Assembly (NCBI GenBank): GCA_021160885.1
Contig: JAGHBR010000003.1
Span: 1 to 6,848, forward strand
Source: Caldisericaceae bacterium
GTDB lineage: Bacteria > Calditrichota > Calditrichia > Calditrichales > Calditrichaceae
Reading direction: 5' to 3'
DNA: 6,848 bases
Positions within the stretch are counted from its first letter, which is position 1; each line of letters begins with the position of its first letter. The position numbers and the translations under genes were made by a program. Positions 6,836-6,848 of this stretch are shown one piece after another. The notes beneath the pieces are model-generated. The model saw only the letters and a program-made list of their open reading frames with translations. It made no database searches and was not told where the DNA came from.

Positions 6836-6848
6836 ATGTTGTTAAAGA
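6836..6848 (+). CDS. Possible start of a following gene (3'-partial, MLLK...)
   Basis: An ATG eleven bases after the stop of the second reductase gene opens a frame reading Met-Leu-Leu-Lys before the window ends. GTGAG at 6825-6829, six bases upstream, is a weak ribosome binding site candidate. The tight spacing and shared strand suggest the operon continues, but four codons cannot show a function or even prove a gene. Confidence 0.35.

Overview
The window carries four co-directional genes on the + strand. At the right edge there is what looks like the start codon of a fifth. The first gene runs off the left edge. In order they are: a flavin-dependent reductase of the geranylgeranyl reductase superfamily (5'-partial); two tandem, paralogous secreted proteins, each with one seven-repeat FG-GAP/VCBS beta-propeller and a C-terminal sorting/FlgD-like tail; and a second, divergent geranylgeranyl-reductase-family flavoprotein. 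No tRNA, rRNA, mobile element or CRISPR array was seen.

The organism is probably a Gram-negative bacterium of the Fibrobacterota-Chlorobiota-Bacteroidota group, with Calditrichota (Caldithrix-like) or Ignavibacteria as best guesses. The main clue is the C-terminal tail of both secreted proteins: a PNPFN motif, a WDxxN segment, a Gly-Trp/Lys-Tyr strand and a terminal Arg. This is the type IX secretion 'type A' or FlgD-Ig-like tail common in that group. Base composition is moderately AT-leaning and similar across the genes, with no obvious sign of recent transfer. The taxonomic assignment is inference.

Layout: 3-1181 reductase 1 (partial); 1182-1271 a 90-base gap with two inverted repeats and the ribosome binding site of the next gene; 1272-3248 secreted propeller protein A; a 41-base gap; 3290-5614 secreted propeller protein B with a TTG start and an extra fibronectin-III-like domain; a 7-base gap; 5622-6824 reductase 2; 6836 onward the possible next gene. 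Genes two to four are packed closely with no visible terminator between them and are probably cotranscribed. The 90-base gap is the only place in the window with room for a promoter.

How the genes work together is not established. The two propeller proteins are predicted to be exported and exposed at or outside the outer membrane. The two flavoproteins are predicted to be cytoplasmic or peripheral at the inner membrane, reducing isoprenoid or other hydrophobic substrates. The most noteworthy features are the two diverged reductases flanking a duplicated secreted propeller pair, and a shared module of about 145 residues between propeller and tail that I cannot assign to a named family.
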